Shown: positions 10,635 through 22,485 of the stretch, in pieces
How the letters are laid out: every line of letters starts with the position of its first letter
Numbering within the stretch: the stretch's first letter is position 1
Assembly (NCBI GenBank): GCA_037962975.1
Contig: CM075673.1
Location: 118,129,001-118,193,000 of the forward strand
Direction: 5' to 3'
From: Clitoria ternatea
Taxonomy: Eukaryota > Streptophyta > Magnoliopsida > Fabales > Fabaceae
Length of the DNA stretch: 64,000 bases
Notes under the pieces: generated by a model
The model's input: only the letters and a program-made list of their open reading frames with translations
Told to the model about the DNA's origin: nothing
Databases searched by the model: none
Program-made: the position numbers and the translations under genes

Positions 10635-12203
10635 CTATTGGATTCTAGACTCTAGAGCCATAGACCATATGACACCTCCCCCTAAACACTTTTCCATATA
10701 TTCCCCATGCTCCAGCAACAAGAAAATTTTTACAACTAATGGAACCCTTATAACTGCAGCTGGATCATGAGATCTCCAAATAACCCCGACCATAATACTA
10801 AAAAATGTTCTCCATGTCCCCAAATTGTCCACAAATCTGATATCTATCAAAAAACTTACATAGGACCTCTTATGTAATGTTGTATTTCATAGTAACTTTT
10901 GTATATTGTAGGACAAGAAATCAGGGAGGACGATCGAACATGCTAGAGAATGTAATGACCTTTACTACATGGAAGATCTGAATTTGGCCATCAAGAGTCA
11001 CTCATTGATTTCTGAACAAAGAAAAATTCTAGTTATTTCATTAACGTCCGGGACATCCTTCATTTCGGGTCATCAAGTTATTGTTCCCTTCCTTATTTAA
11101 AAATTTAAACATGGAGTGTCTTCATTGTGAGGTGTGTGAGCTTGCCAAACATAAATGTGTACCTTTTCCTATTAACAATAAAATAAGTATTTCTCCATTT
11201 TATTTTGTTCATACAGATATATGGGCCCCCTCTAATGTTCCTAATATCTTGGGTGCTAAATGGTTTATAAGCTTTATAGATGATTGTACAAGGGTAACCT
11301 GGCTTTTCCTTCTTAAACACAAATCTAAGGTTAGCTCTACTTTCCTACAGTTTGTCTCAATGATTAAAAATCAATTTGGGGCCAATATCAAGAAACTTAG
11401 GTTTGATAATGCCAAAGATTATTTCAATCATACTCTAAATTCTTTTTTCCAAAAAGAAGGGATAATCCATGAATCCTCATGTGTACACATACCCTAACAA
11501 AATGGGATTGCGGAAAGAAAAAATAGGCACTTACTAGACCAAACTAGAGCCCTTCTTTTTCAAAATAATGTTCTAAATTTTTTTGGGGGGAAGCCGTACT
11601 AACTGCCACTTACTTAATTAATAGATTACCCTCTACAATTTTAGCCTCAAAAGCCCTATGGAAGTCCTAACCTTATTCTACCCACATATAACCCATACCA
11701 ATAACCTTCAACTTAGAATCTTTGGGTGCATAGCCTTTGTGCATGTTCATAGTAATTGAAGGGGAAAACTTGATCCAAGTGTTTCCATCCTTCATCCCAA
11801 AAATACTTTGTGTCAAGATATGTTACTTTTAATAAACAAATAAGCTACTTTAATCACCCTCATCTTTCGGGGGAGAATTCAAGAGAGGAAGATGAGCCCC
11901 TTATACTACCAAATCTGTCCTTTAGACCAAAAATTAGAAAACTATCCAAGAAGTTGAGACTGAAGAGGAACAAGTAGAGAAGGATCAAATTCCTGCATTA
12001 ATAGAAATAGCAGTTGGTGCACACGATGATATAAAATTTAGGAAAAATCTGATATACACAAGAAGAGGAAAGGCCATTCCAAGATCTGTCCATGTCCAAG
12101 AATCCAACCCTATATCATTACATGAGGTAAATTCTTTTAATCCTATGAATTCTCATTCTAATAATTTTGATGAATTTCCTTCTGAAAAGCCAACTACATA
12201 AAT
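10635..12203 (+). pseudogene. Copia D pol: protease, GAG-pre-integrase, integrase
   Basis: In order: an aspartic-protease-like motif at about 10637-10680 (WILDSRAIDHMT, where Copia usually has DSGA, so the active-site Gly is lost); the CHCEVCELAKHK zinc motif of the GAG-pre-integrase domain (about 11116-11155, as LHCEVCELAKHKC); and an integrase core from HTDIW (about 11210) through FIDDCTRVTWLFLLK and KLRFDNA to a damaged QNGIAERKNR (about 11500), where a TAA precedes Gln. Downstream LRIFGCIAFVHVHS marks the integrase C-terminal part. Many stops and frameshifts follow. The frame is broken at 12203 by a solo LTR. Nonfunctional. Confidence 0.85.
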
Positions 12204-13713
12204 TGTTAGAACTAAGTCTGTTTCATAAAGGACTTTGGAAATTTTAAATATTATTTAAAGACCCCAAGATTTGTTAATAGCATACATCAAGGCCTTTGAT
12301 TAAATAAAGTTTGCCTACGTGTTATTTAACCTCTCTATTTGAGTATTTCAGGTTACAAAGTCTATAATGCATATGTTATAACTGGAAGGAGAAGTCCATC
12401 ACTCAAAGTCTACTTTGAGCAATGCAAAATATTTTAAGACCCAGTCTGTGTGGGACTAAGTCATTTTTATCCAAGTCTTTCCTATCTCAAGTCTGTTGCA
12501 AGACAACGTTCAAAAGAAGATCTATCAAGTATGCCTATTCGAGACTTAGGACTACTGAGTCACGCTCCTCATCAGTTTCACTCTCCCAGACTCAACATGC
12601 ACATCTTTCTCTCTCTCACAACTTCATCCATACTTCAAGCAATCAAATTTCAGACCCTTGGTGTATGAAAATGATATTCTGACTTTGCATTGATCTACCC
12701 AAGGATATTTTGAAGATGCCCCAGACCTAGCTTCATTCAAAGCTAAATTACTCTTATCACTGAAATGGACAAGAAAACAACTTCTTTAGAAAACTAAGGC
12801 TCGTATGAATAAGAAATTGAGGACGCTACTCCGCGTTAATCGAAAAGCTAACAAAGATCAATGCTTGAGTTAGAATACTTCAAAAGGTCAACCAAGCTTG
12901 TTTTGCAAAAGTTCATGATAGTTGATACCGACAAAAAAGCCTTTTGCTCTGTAATACTCAAGGCACTTTGTTTTAGTGCAACTTCTAAAAATCCTCAAAT
13001 TAGACCTTTATCCTTTTCTTAACTCTTAAGTCTACACTCTTAAACAACTATCTCTTCTCAATAGAAAAGTAACGACTATCTGAAATGGCCAATAAATAAG
13101 AATAGGTCTTAGACCTTGAATATAGAGAACCAAGCTTGAACAAAGTGTGTCATTTCAAAAATAGAGACTCTCATTCTTATTTCTTACATCTGCTTTTTAC
13201 AAACTTAGACTTTGTTTTTCAACCTAGTGTGTATCAGTTCTTAAGTTCATATCTTGTACACTAAGTTACTAAAACACAAACGCATCTTAATCACTTCTTG
13301 TGTCAAAGTTTGATGTGTTACTAGTCTTAGTTTCTAGTGGGAAACAGTTTGGTCTAAAGAGGCTTTAGAAAGAATACTTGGGTTTGAGCCAAAAGTGGTT
13401 TGTTGAAAGAATACTTGGGTGTTAAGTGAGAAGTGGCTGAAGTCAACAATACTTGAGGCATGGGAGGTGCTGTTTGTAAAAGACGTTTTTACATAGTGAA
13501 AATCTTTCAAGTCTGAAGGTACTAGACGTAGCTTCATCATTGGAAGTGAACCGATATAAATCTGTTGTCTTTTTCTCTCTATCTCTTATCTCTTTAAGTT
13601 TTAATCTTGTTTGTTAAATTTTGTTGCCTTTTCTTTTTAAGAAAGGTTTTTTTTCACAAAAAAAGGTTACAGATTTATTCAACCCCCCTTCTAAGTCTGT
13701 CTCTGAACCATCA
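12204..13713 (+). mobile_element. Solo Sire-like Copia LTR, TSD TAAAT
   Basis: Begins TGTTAGAACTAAG and ends CTGAACCATCA, matching the LTRs of B (13998-15421) and C. TAAAT flanks both ends (12199-12203 and 13714-13718). D's pol sequence continues directly after it. The LTR is 1510 bp. The position matching B's TATA box (14778) reads AATAAATAAG (about 13090), so its promoter looks weakened. Confidence 0.9.
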
Positions 13714-13997
13714 TAAATGGACTATAAATTAGACCTTCTAATTGCCCTTAGAAAAGAAACCAGAACTTGCACCAAACAACAATCCTACCCCTTGACAAAT
13801 TATCCATCCTTTGAAAAATTCTCACTTACCCATAAAGCCTTTCTGACAAGCCTAAACACCATAATCATACATTCCTCTATATCTGAGGCTTAATTGACAA
13901 AAAAGGAAACAAGCTCATTGGAGAAAAACAATACTTGGGAGCTAGTCACCCTACTACTTAGAAAAAAACCTATTGGGTGCAAGTAGGTGTATACAGT
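13714..13997 (+). pseudogene. Copia D reverse transcriptase, 5' part
   Basis: Sequence between the solo LTR and element B reads as the segment preceding and entering a Copia reverse transcriptase: IALRKETRTCTKQQ, YPSFEKFSLTHKAFLTSL, then a damaged LEKNNTWELV and KKPIGCK (TAG) VYT. It ends abruptly at 13997, just after the GCKWVYT position of the family, where B's LTR starts. The rest of D's RT and RNase H are not in the window. Confidence 0.85.
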
Positions 13998-15421
13998 TGT
14001 TAGAACCAAGTCTGTCTTATAAAGGACTTTGTAGAACTTAAATATTATTTTAAGACCCCTAGATTTGTCAATATCAAACATCAAGACCTTTAATTAAATA
14101 AAGTCTATTTACGTGTTATTTAACCCTTTTACTTAAATGTTTTAGAATGAAAAGTTTGTGATGCAAATGCTATAATTCAAAGGGGGAGTCTATCATTCAA
14201 AGTCTGCGTGGGACTAGTTCAAAATATTTCAAGTCGGTCCCAACCCTAAGTCTGTGTTGAAGATAACGCTCAAAAGAAATCTTCTCTAATTACGTCTGGA
14301 CCAGACTTGAGTCTACTGAGTTATGTTCTTCAAACGTATCAACCTTCAGACTAGGCATCTCTCTCTCTCTCTCATGTTCAAGCTTCAAGACACATCAGAC
14401 TTAGACGTTTCAAGTTGAAGAACAGATCTCTATCAAAATATGCAAGGTTGTCTTAATGTTAAACTCCTTCAGTCAAGTCTGTTCATAGCCTGAAATGAAC
14501 AAAGAGACAAAACAATTACAAAAACAAACGTTCGTATCGATGAAGCTATTCTAAACACATCAAAAAGCTGTTAACATGTGGTGCTTGAGTCAAAAGCTGT
14601 TAGAAAGTCAAACAAGATATTTTACAATATCCAATGTTAGACGAATTTCTCTCTATAAGATTCAAGGCACCTTGCTTTCGTGCAATTCTCGTTTATCCTC
14701 AAAAGTGTTTGTCCTCATCTATTCTCTCGTGCTTCTATGCTCAAATGACTATCTCTTCTCCAATGGAACAATATCGGCTATATATAAGAGCCTTTAAAAA
14801 GGAGAAGACCTTAGACCAGTGCAATATACAAGACAACACTTGAACAACGAAACCTAGAAACAGAGACTTAATTTGAAATTTTTATGTACATTGCTTCTTG
14901 TAGTCTTTGTTTTTGTTTTTTCAGTTTTAACTTAGTCTGTACATTTACTTCATTTCAAATTCTTTGTACATTGTATCTAAGTTATGACAAAAACAATCTT
15001 TCTTTCATTTCTAGTTCAAGTCTGGTTGTGTTAATCAGTCTTAATTTCTTGTGGGAAACATTGTTGGCCTAAAGAGGCTTTTGAAAGAATACTTGGGTTT
15101 GAGCCAAGAGTGTCTTATGAAAGAATACTAGGGATAAGCCAGAAGTAGTTAGGGTCAAGAATACTTAAGGTACAACAGTGTTGTGTATGTAAAATGATTT
15201 TTACATAGTGAAAAGCCTTCAGACTAAACGGACTGGATGTAGCTTCATCGTTTAGAAGTGAACCAATATAAATCCATTAGGCAAATCTTTCCATCCCTTC
15301 TCTTTAAGTCTGAATCTGTACTTGTTAAAGTCTGCTGCCCAAATTCTTTTTAATAAGGTTCTTTTTGAAAAGAGTTTACAGACTTATTCAACCCCACTCT
15401 AAGTCTATCTCTAAACCTTCA
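13998..15421 (+). repeat. 5' LTR of Copia B
   Basis: 1424 bp, TGTTAGAACC to ACCTTCA. Contains a TATA-like box (14778), two AAGAATACT words (15088, 15121) and the final TCTAAGTCTATCTC box shared by the Sire-like LTRs of this window. Confidence 0.9.
14778..14788 (+). promoter_or_regulatory. TATA box candidate in LTR of Copia B
   Basis: CTATATATAAG lies mid-LTR, about 640 bp before the LTR end. C's LTR has TATATATA at the matching place (20299). This would be the U3 core promoter. No transcript evidence. Confidence 0.5.
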
Positions 15422-15423
15422 AT

Positions 15424-15435
15424 TGGTATCAGAGC
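15424..15435 (+). other. Copia B primer-binding site
   Basis: TGGTATCAGAGC, exact tRNA-iMet complement, two bases after the LTR end. Confidence 0.93.
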
Positions 15436-15483
15436 TTGTCTTTTGGGTTGAACAGTCTAACAAGTGTAAAGAATAAAGATCTA

Positions 15484-17257
15484 TGACCACATAAGATCAA
15501 CTGGTAGCCGAAGGTTCCTCTATCAACAGACCTACAACCTTTCTTGGAGAATACTACGCTTACTGGAAGGACGGAATAGAAATGTTCATTAAGTCCACCT
15601 AGTATAGTCTGTGGGGAATAACTACAAATGGTGATCATGATGGAAAGATAAAGCTTGAAGACCTACAGATTGGAGCTGAAACAAGAAAAATAAAGACTAA
15701 TGCAAAAGCTAGATTCCTTATTATCTGTGCTCTCAGCAAGTCCAAATACAACAAAGTATTTAGTTACAAAATGGCTAAAGAAGTCTGAGACATACTTCAG
15801 AGAAACTACGAAGAAACATCCAAAGTCAAGAAATCTAAGAAGATACTGTTGACCAAACGGTATGATAACTTTAAGATGGAAGAATAAGAAACTATAGGTC
15901 AAATGTTTGGAAGATTCCAAACTCTGTTAAATGAACTTTAGGCTCTTAGGATAGCCTTGTCCACTGAAGACATAAATGTGAAGCTCCTTGGGAGCCTACT
16001 TGAAAAGTTTGATGCAAAATACTCAGCCCTTGAAGAAGCAAGAGACTTGAGCACCTTCAATATTGATGAACTTCTTGGTGTGCTAAGAGTTCATGAAATC
16101 AAGTTGAAGTAGAAAGAAGTTGCTAAACCTACCTCCTTACAGAGTATTACTTTAAAGTCTTCCTACTCAAGCAAGAAGACGAAAGCTCTTAAAGTTGATT
16201 CACAAAGCTCAGATTGACAATCTGAAGAATGCAACAAAGACACTGATGAGGAGTTGGCTTTTATGACAAGGAGATTCCACAAGCTACTAAAAGAATAAGA
16301 ACAACATACCTGAAAAATACCAGAATGAAGACTCGAAAGGTAAGGCTTATTTCAAATCTAAATTTGATAAATTCTTTTTAGAGTATTTCAATTGTAGGAA
16401 ACCAGGACACATGAAGGCAGAATTCCCTCTACTCAATAAAGACAAAAAGGACAAAAAAGATAAAAGAAAGTTCTTTAAGAAACAAAAAAGACTCATCACC
16501 TAGGACGATGAAAACTCAAGTAGTTCCAGTGAGTCTGAAGAAAAGAGAGTCTGCTCAAGTATGTCTGATGGCCAACATAGACTCAGACTTTGAAGCGAGT
16601 ACAAGCAATTCAGACACTGAAGAGTCTAAAGAAAATTATAAAATTTTGTTTAAAGATTTTTCAACTCTCATGAAGAATTACAAGTTGTTAAAAAGAAAAC
16701 AAGTTGAGTTAGTTACAACCTATGAAAATAAAATTTTCGAGTTAAAAGAAAATCTTGGTCAAAACAATCAAGAAGAAATAAAAGAGAAAGAGATAAGATA
16801 GTTAGAGGAACTGCACAGACTTAAGCAAGAAAACCTTTGCTTACAGACTGATTTGAAAAATGTTAGACTGTTGCAGTTCTCGGACTGATAAGATCAACAA
16901 TCTTAAAAAAACAAGTGAGTTCTCTCACTTTGGACCTAGCCAAGTTTGTCATTGGAACGGAAAGTTTAAACAAGTTTTTCGGAATCCCCACTAGCAACCA
17001 TGACAGACCTAGATTAGGATTTGTTGAAATAGTTGACACCAAACAGTCTCTTTCTCATTCGTCTGTCTCGACTAAACATAAACATGTTAAGTGTAATTAC
17101 TGTAAGAAACATGGTCATGTAATTAAAGATTTCGTGAAAAGGAATAAAAAGAATATTAGGAACACTAACCATCTAGAACCCAAAAAGATTTGGGTACCAA
17201 AAGCATTGATAGTTCTTGTTGTAGATGTGCTTAAAGGCAAAAGAAAAGCATCACCAG
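15484..17257 (+). pseudogene. Copia B gag
   Basis: Sire-type gag parallel to C's. It begins MTT(stop)DQLVAEGSS, with YWKDGIEMFIKS, the NAKARFLI block, KVFSYKMAKEV, and a zinc knuckle reading YFNCRKPGHMKAEFPLL (about 16384-16434), whose first and last Cys of the CCHC pattern are replaced. A second knuckle-like CNYCKKHGHV lies at about 17095-17125. Multiple TAA/TAG/TGA stops, mostly at Gln or Trp positions relative to C, show long decay. A Glu/Lys-rich coiled region is open at 16508-16801. Confidence 0.82.
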
Positions 17258-19386
17258 TGGTATCTGAATAGTGGATGCTCACATCACATGACGGGAAGAA
17301 GGTTTACGTTCCTAGACCTGGAAAGATTTAAAGGAGCGTCTGTTACCTTTAGAGGCAATTAGATTGGCAACATCGTAGGGACTGGAAAAGTTGGTAAATC
17401 TCATTCCTCTATTATTGAAAATGTTTATCTTGTTAAGGGTCTAAGACACAATGATGAAGGCCTACACAACCTACTGAGCATAAGTTAATTTTATGACAGT
17501 GGGTACAAAGTCTCTTTTGATAAAGAAAAGTGTATTGTTATCAACCATGATGGAAACATATTCTTTTCTACCAACAGACATAACAACCTATACAAGGTTG
17601 ATCTGAATGACCTAGACAGTCAAAATGTAACATGTCTATTTTCAAATTGAGGAAAGATGAATCTAGCATAAAAAGCTTGGGCATACAAGTTTGAAACATA
17701 TTTCAAAACTTCACAAAAAAAGCTTGGTTAAGGGACTACCTAAAATCTCTTTTAACAGTTCCTTGCCTTGTAAAGCATGTCAAAAAGGGAAATAATTGAA
17801 AACATTTTTTGAAAGCAAAAATGTTGTTTTAATAGCCAAACCTCTTGAACTATTACATTTAGATTTGTTTGGTCTATCTCAAACCCAAAGTCTGACATAA
17901 AAGAAATATGGTTTTGTCATTGTTAATGATTACACGAGAATGACATGGGTTTATTTCCTAGCCCACAAGGATGAGTCTGTTAAAGTATTCAAGTTTTCTG
18001 TAAGAAAATCCAAAATGAAAAAGGGTTGTGTATTGGTACAATAAGAAGTGACCATGACAGAGAATTTAAAAATGAAATTTTTAAAAATTTTTGCAATGAG
18101 TCTGCCATAACTCACAATTTTTCTTCTCCAAGAACACCTCAGTAAAATGGTGTTGTGGAAAGGAAAAACAGAACTTTGTGAAAAATGGCCAGAATAATGT
18201 TTTGAGAAAATAATCTTTCAAAATATTTTAGGCAAAAGTTGTTAGCACTTCTTGTTATATTCAAAACAGAATCTTGATCAGATCAATACTTAATAAGACT
18301 ACCTATGAATTATGGAAAGGAAGAAGACCCGACATATCATACTTTCATCCTTTTGGGTGCACATGTTATATCTTAAACATAAGAGATAAACTTGGCAGGT
18401 TTGACTTAGTTTGATAAAGGGATATTCATGGGTTACTCAGTCACATCCAAGTCTTATAGTCTTTTAATACAAGGACTCAAACAATTGAGGAATCAATGCA
18501 TGTAAGATTTAATGATGTTCAAAAGACTAATAGGAAACTAGTAGATCTAAAAAATAATGATGCGGGTATACAATAGAAGGAATCTAAACCTGATCAGCAA
18601 GAACATACAGAGGAAGAAAATACAGAACCTTAACAATAACAAAGATCTATGTCTGAACCTAACAAGCCAAGAGATTAGAAGTTCAAGGCTTACCATCCAT
18701 TAGACCTCACTATTTGGAATCAAGCTGTTAGGATAAGGACCAGATCGACTCTTCTTCATTAATTATTCATTGCTTTATTTTCTAAATTAAAACCAAATTC
18801 TATAGCAGAAGCTTTGGAGGATGCAGACTAGACTATAGCTATGCCAGAAGAGCTAAATTAATTTGAAAGAAACAAAGTTTGGATCCTTGTACCAAGACCC
18901 AAGAATAAAGGAATCATAGGAACTAAATAGGTCTTCAGAAATAAGCTTGATGAGGATGGAAAGGTGGTAAGAAACAAAGCAAGGTTAGTTGCTTAAAGGT
19001 ACAATCAGTAAGAAGGTATTAATTTCTTTGAAACCTTTGCACCTGTAGCCAGACTTAAGGCTATCAGCATGCGTCTTGCATTTGCTGCTTACAAAAATAT
19101 TAAATTATATCATATGGATGTTAAGAATGCTTTTCTAAATGGTTTTATTGAAGAAGAAGCCTTTGTAAAATAGCCTTCTGGGTTTGAAGACACATCCTTT
19201 CCAAACCATGTCTTCAAACTGAGTAAAGTATTGTATGGTCTGAAACAAGTACCGAGAGCTTAGTATGACAGACTCAGTACCCTTTTGATTTCAAAAGGCT
19301 TTACTAGAGGCAAAGTAGCTACTACCTTATTTAGAAAAATCTCTAATAGACACTTTATAATTATGTAAATCTATGTGGATGATATA
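17258..19386 (+). pseudogene. Copia B pol: protease, integrase, partial RT
   Basis: The protease motif reads WYLNSGCSHHMTG: the catalytic Asp of D-S-G is Asn (codon 17267-17269). The GAG-pre-integrase CKACQKGK block is at about 17777. Integrase remnants run to about 18200 with frameshifts (a damaged GVVERKNR near 18150). RT runs from about 18800 (IAEALEDAD, FERNKVWILVPRPK, ETFAPVARLKAI, MDVKNAFLNG, LYGLKQVPRA) to IYVDDIY at 19366-19386, where it is cut. Many stops. Nonfunctional. Confidence 0.85.
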
Positions 19387-20634
19387 TATTAGAACCAAGT
19401 CTATTTTTAAAAAAAGACTCTGATGATTAATGGTTCTTATCTCAAGATTTGTTAATAACACACATTAAGACATTTGATTAAATAAGAGTTTTCCTGTGTG
19501 TTATCGGACCCAATTAATTGAGTATTTTAGGACAAAAGTCTATATGACATGAGCTATAAACGAAAGAGCGAGCTCATCATAGAAATTTTAATGTTGATAC
19601 AAAAGTCTGTATGGGACTAAAGAAAAAATTCAAAAGAAGTTTGACCTTAATCGCCCAATCAGAGTATAATCTACTAAGATTTATCTCACACAGAACATGT
19701 TATGTTCTCCTCAGACTTCAGAATCAAGACTTCTAAATATATAAAGACGTTACTCTTGTCTTTATATCATAGCTTAACAAAGATGCACATGAACGAATCT
19801 TTTTCTTTAGAAACTACTCATATCATCAAAGAAGATAACAAGATAAGTATCTGCTTGATATCTAAGGGATTCAACAAAAATATCATAGTTTATTTTGATA
19901 ATGTTCTAAACTGAGGACATATCAAAGAGGACTACACTTATTATCAAATAATGTAAGGAGACAAATCAGTGCAAATGCCAAAGCCTCGTATAGGAAGAAA
20001 CCAAGAAGCAGTTTTGCATATTTCACTGTTTCAATAAGTGTCAGAATCTTTTCAAAATGCTAACTATTTTTGTTTTACGTGTTGAATGATGAAAGAAGAA
20101 TAACTACAGAAGGGCTTTTCCTTTGAAGCTCTCAAGGAATCCCATTTCAGTGTAAAGCTGTGATGTTCCTTCATACCAAACCTTTGTTCTCCCTTTACTT
20201 CTTAATGTCTGGTGTTTACGATCAAGAAAAACTCCTTCAAAGAATTTCCAACAGCTATATCTCTTCACTATATTATCAAACGGTCATCTTGAGTGGTCTA
20301 TATATATTTGAAGAGATCCAATTCCAAAACAGTGAGTAGCAAGAAACATCAACATGAACAACTGTGATCAAAGCTCTTTCAATCTTTTCTCAGCTTTTTA
20401 TAGACGAAGGCCTTTTTTGTTGTTCTACATCTAGTAGACATTGGCACTTTAGCCTATCTTAACTTAGTGTATTTGCTCATTCTTTGTATCTCTTCATACA
20501 CTAAGTTCTCTGAAACACCTTACACTTTTTATTCTTATAAACCTTTGTTATGTAAAGGTCTAATGTGTTTCTAGCCCTTATAAAGAGTCTAAGACTTATT
20601 CAACCCCCTTTTTAAGTCTGACTCTAATCCATCA
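19387..20634 (+). repeat. 5' LTR of Copia C
   Basis: 1248 bp, TATTAGAACC (the expected initial TG is TA) to AATCCATCA. The 3' LTR fragment at 60519 begins TGTTAGAGCC and matches its first ~70 bp, including a run of A before GACT. Confidence 0.85.
20298..20309 (+). promoter_or_regulatory. TATA box candidate in LTR of Copia C
   Basis: TCTATATATATT at the place matching B's TATA-like box; candidate U3 promoter, sequence evidence only. Confidence 0.45.
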
Positions 20635-20636
20635 AT

Positions 20637-20648
20637 TGGTATCAGAGC
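20637..20648 (+). other. Copia C primer-binding site
   Basis: TGGTATCAGAGC, exact tRNA-iMet complement, two bases after the LTR. Confidence 0.93.
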
Positions 20649-20695
20649 TTGTCTTTTGGGTTGATCACTCCCTCGAGTGAAAATGAACAAGATTT

Positions 20696-22430
20696 ATGGG
20701 AGCTTCTCAAAGTAATCAGCTTATAGCAAAAGAATCCTCTATCAATAAACCACCAACCTTCTTTGGTGAAGACTATCCATACTGGAAAGACAGAATGAAG
20801 ATATTTATTAAATCCACTCAGTATAGCCTATGGGCAATCATTACAAATGATGATTATACTACTCCTGTTGATGAACATGGAAAGCCCAAATCAGAAGATG
20901 AATGGTCTACATTTGAAATAAAGAAAATGAAGTTCAATGCCAAAGCCAGATTCCTCCCTACTTATGTTATAAGCAAATCAGAGTACAATAAAGTGTTTAG
21001 CTATAAATTAGCTAAAGAAGTCTGGGATGCTCTCTAACACAATTATGAAGACACCTCAAATGTCAAGAGATCCAAGAAGATACTATTGATAAAGCAGTAT
21101 GATACTTTCAAGATGGAGGAACATGAAACTATAGATAAGATGTTTGGAGGATTCCAAACCCTGCTGAATAAGCTTAAAGCTCTTGGGATAACACCTTCTA
21201 TAGAAGACATAAATGTCAAGCTTCTTGGAAGTTTTCCCGAAAGATTTGATGCTAAGTGCTCAACCCTTGAGGAAATTAAAGACCTAAGTACCTTCACCTT
21301 GGATGAATTACTTGGAGTTCTTAAACTCCATCAGATGAAGCTGAAGTAGAAGGAAGTCACCAAGCCTTCCTCTTCGAAAAACATTACCCTGAAGTTTGAT
21401 GAATCAGGCAAGAAGATAAAGGCCCTGAAAGCTGAGGAGTCCACCAGCTCAAAACCTACAAATGGAGAGCTGGCCCTTGTGACAAAAAGATTTCATAGGT
21501 TGCTGAAGAAAAAGAAGTTTAGACCTAAGAAATTCCAAAAGAAAGATCACAAAGGTAAAAGTTAATTTAAGTTTAAAACTAACAAGTCTGCTTTAGAATG
21601 TTTTAACTGCAGGAAACCAGGACACATGAAAGCAAAATATCCTCTTTTGAACAAAGACAAGAAGGACAAAAGAGAAATGAGAAAATTCTCTAAGAAGCAA
21701 AAGGGATTGATCACATGGAATGATAATGGATCATCCAGCTCTTAAGAGTCTGATGAGGAGATAAAGTTTGCTATCTGTCTTATGGCAGATAAGGAACTGT
21801 ACTCTGAAACTAGTTTAAGTGACTCAGAATTAGAGGAAGTAAGCTATTCTGAACTTAAACAAATTATGATTTGTTGTTCAATGATTTTTCAAAGCTTTTG
21901 AAAAACTTTAAGAAGTTGAAAATAAAGCATGTTGACATGATCATTGATTTTGAAAATCAGATTTCAAAACTGAAAGAAGAAGATTTTGATAGAAATATTC
22001 AGAAAGAAATAGAAGAGAATGGAAAATACACCGTAAAGAATTGAGAAAACTTAGACAAAAGAATCTTGTTTTAAAAACCAATTTTGAAAATACCAAAGTT
22101 TGTTGTAACTCTCAAGCTGATGAAATCATTAAACTGGAGAAGCAAGTAAGTTCACTTATTTCAGACTTGAGCAAGTTTGTTAATGGTACTGAGAATTTAA
22201 AGAAGCTTTTGGGAAAATCTCATGGTGACCATAGAAGACTGGGTCTGGGCTATGTAAAGAAAAATGATTTCAAGTAATCTTTATCTTCTTCAATTGTTTC
22301 AAAGAAACAGAAACATGTCAAGTGTAATTATTGTAAAAGGCATGGTCATGTAATGATTGTAGGAAAAGAAAGAAAAGAAATGAAAAAGTGGCTAACCATG
22401 TAGGACCTAAGAAGATTTGAGTACCAAAAT
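20696..22430 (+). pseudogene. Copia C gag
   Basis: Starts MGASQSNQLIAKESSINKPP, with the Sire-type FFGEDYPYWKDRMKIFIKST block, NAKARFLPTYVISKSEYN, KMEEHETIDKMFGGFQTLLN and LGSFPERFDAKCSTLEEIKD. The zinc knuckle is CFNCRKPGHMKAKYPLL at about 21598-21648, with the final Cys replaced by Tyr. A second knuckle-like CNYCKRHGHV is near 22320. It is better preserved than B's gag, but stops occur (for example 21037, 21348). Lys/Glu-rich coiled segments follow the knuckle. Confidence 0.87.
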
Positions 22431-22485
22431 CATTGATTATTTCAATTGAAAATGTGCTTAAAGATAAGGACAAAGTCTCTACACT

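Larger units (their letters stand above)
13998..19386 (+). mobile_element. Copia B (Sire-like), truncated at RT
   Basis: A Ty1/Copia element with 5' LTR 13998-15421, primer-binding site at 15424, gag and pol, ending at 19386 inside the reverse transcriptase IYVDDI motif where element C begins. The Sire assignment rests on its gag, LTR and close likeness to C, which carries a post-pol region. ACAGT precedes the LTR (13993-13997); the partner TSD would lie beyond the window or be lost. Whether C inserted into B or B was truncated cannot be settled here. Confidence 0.8.
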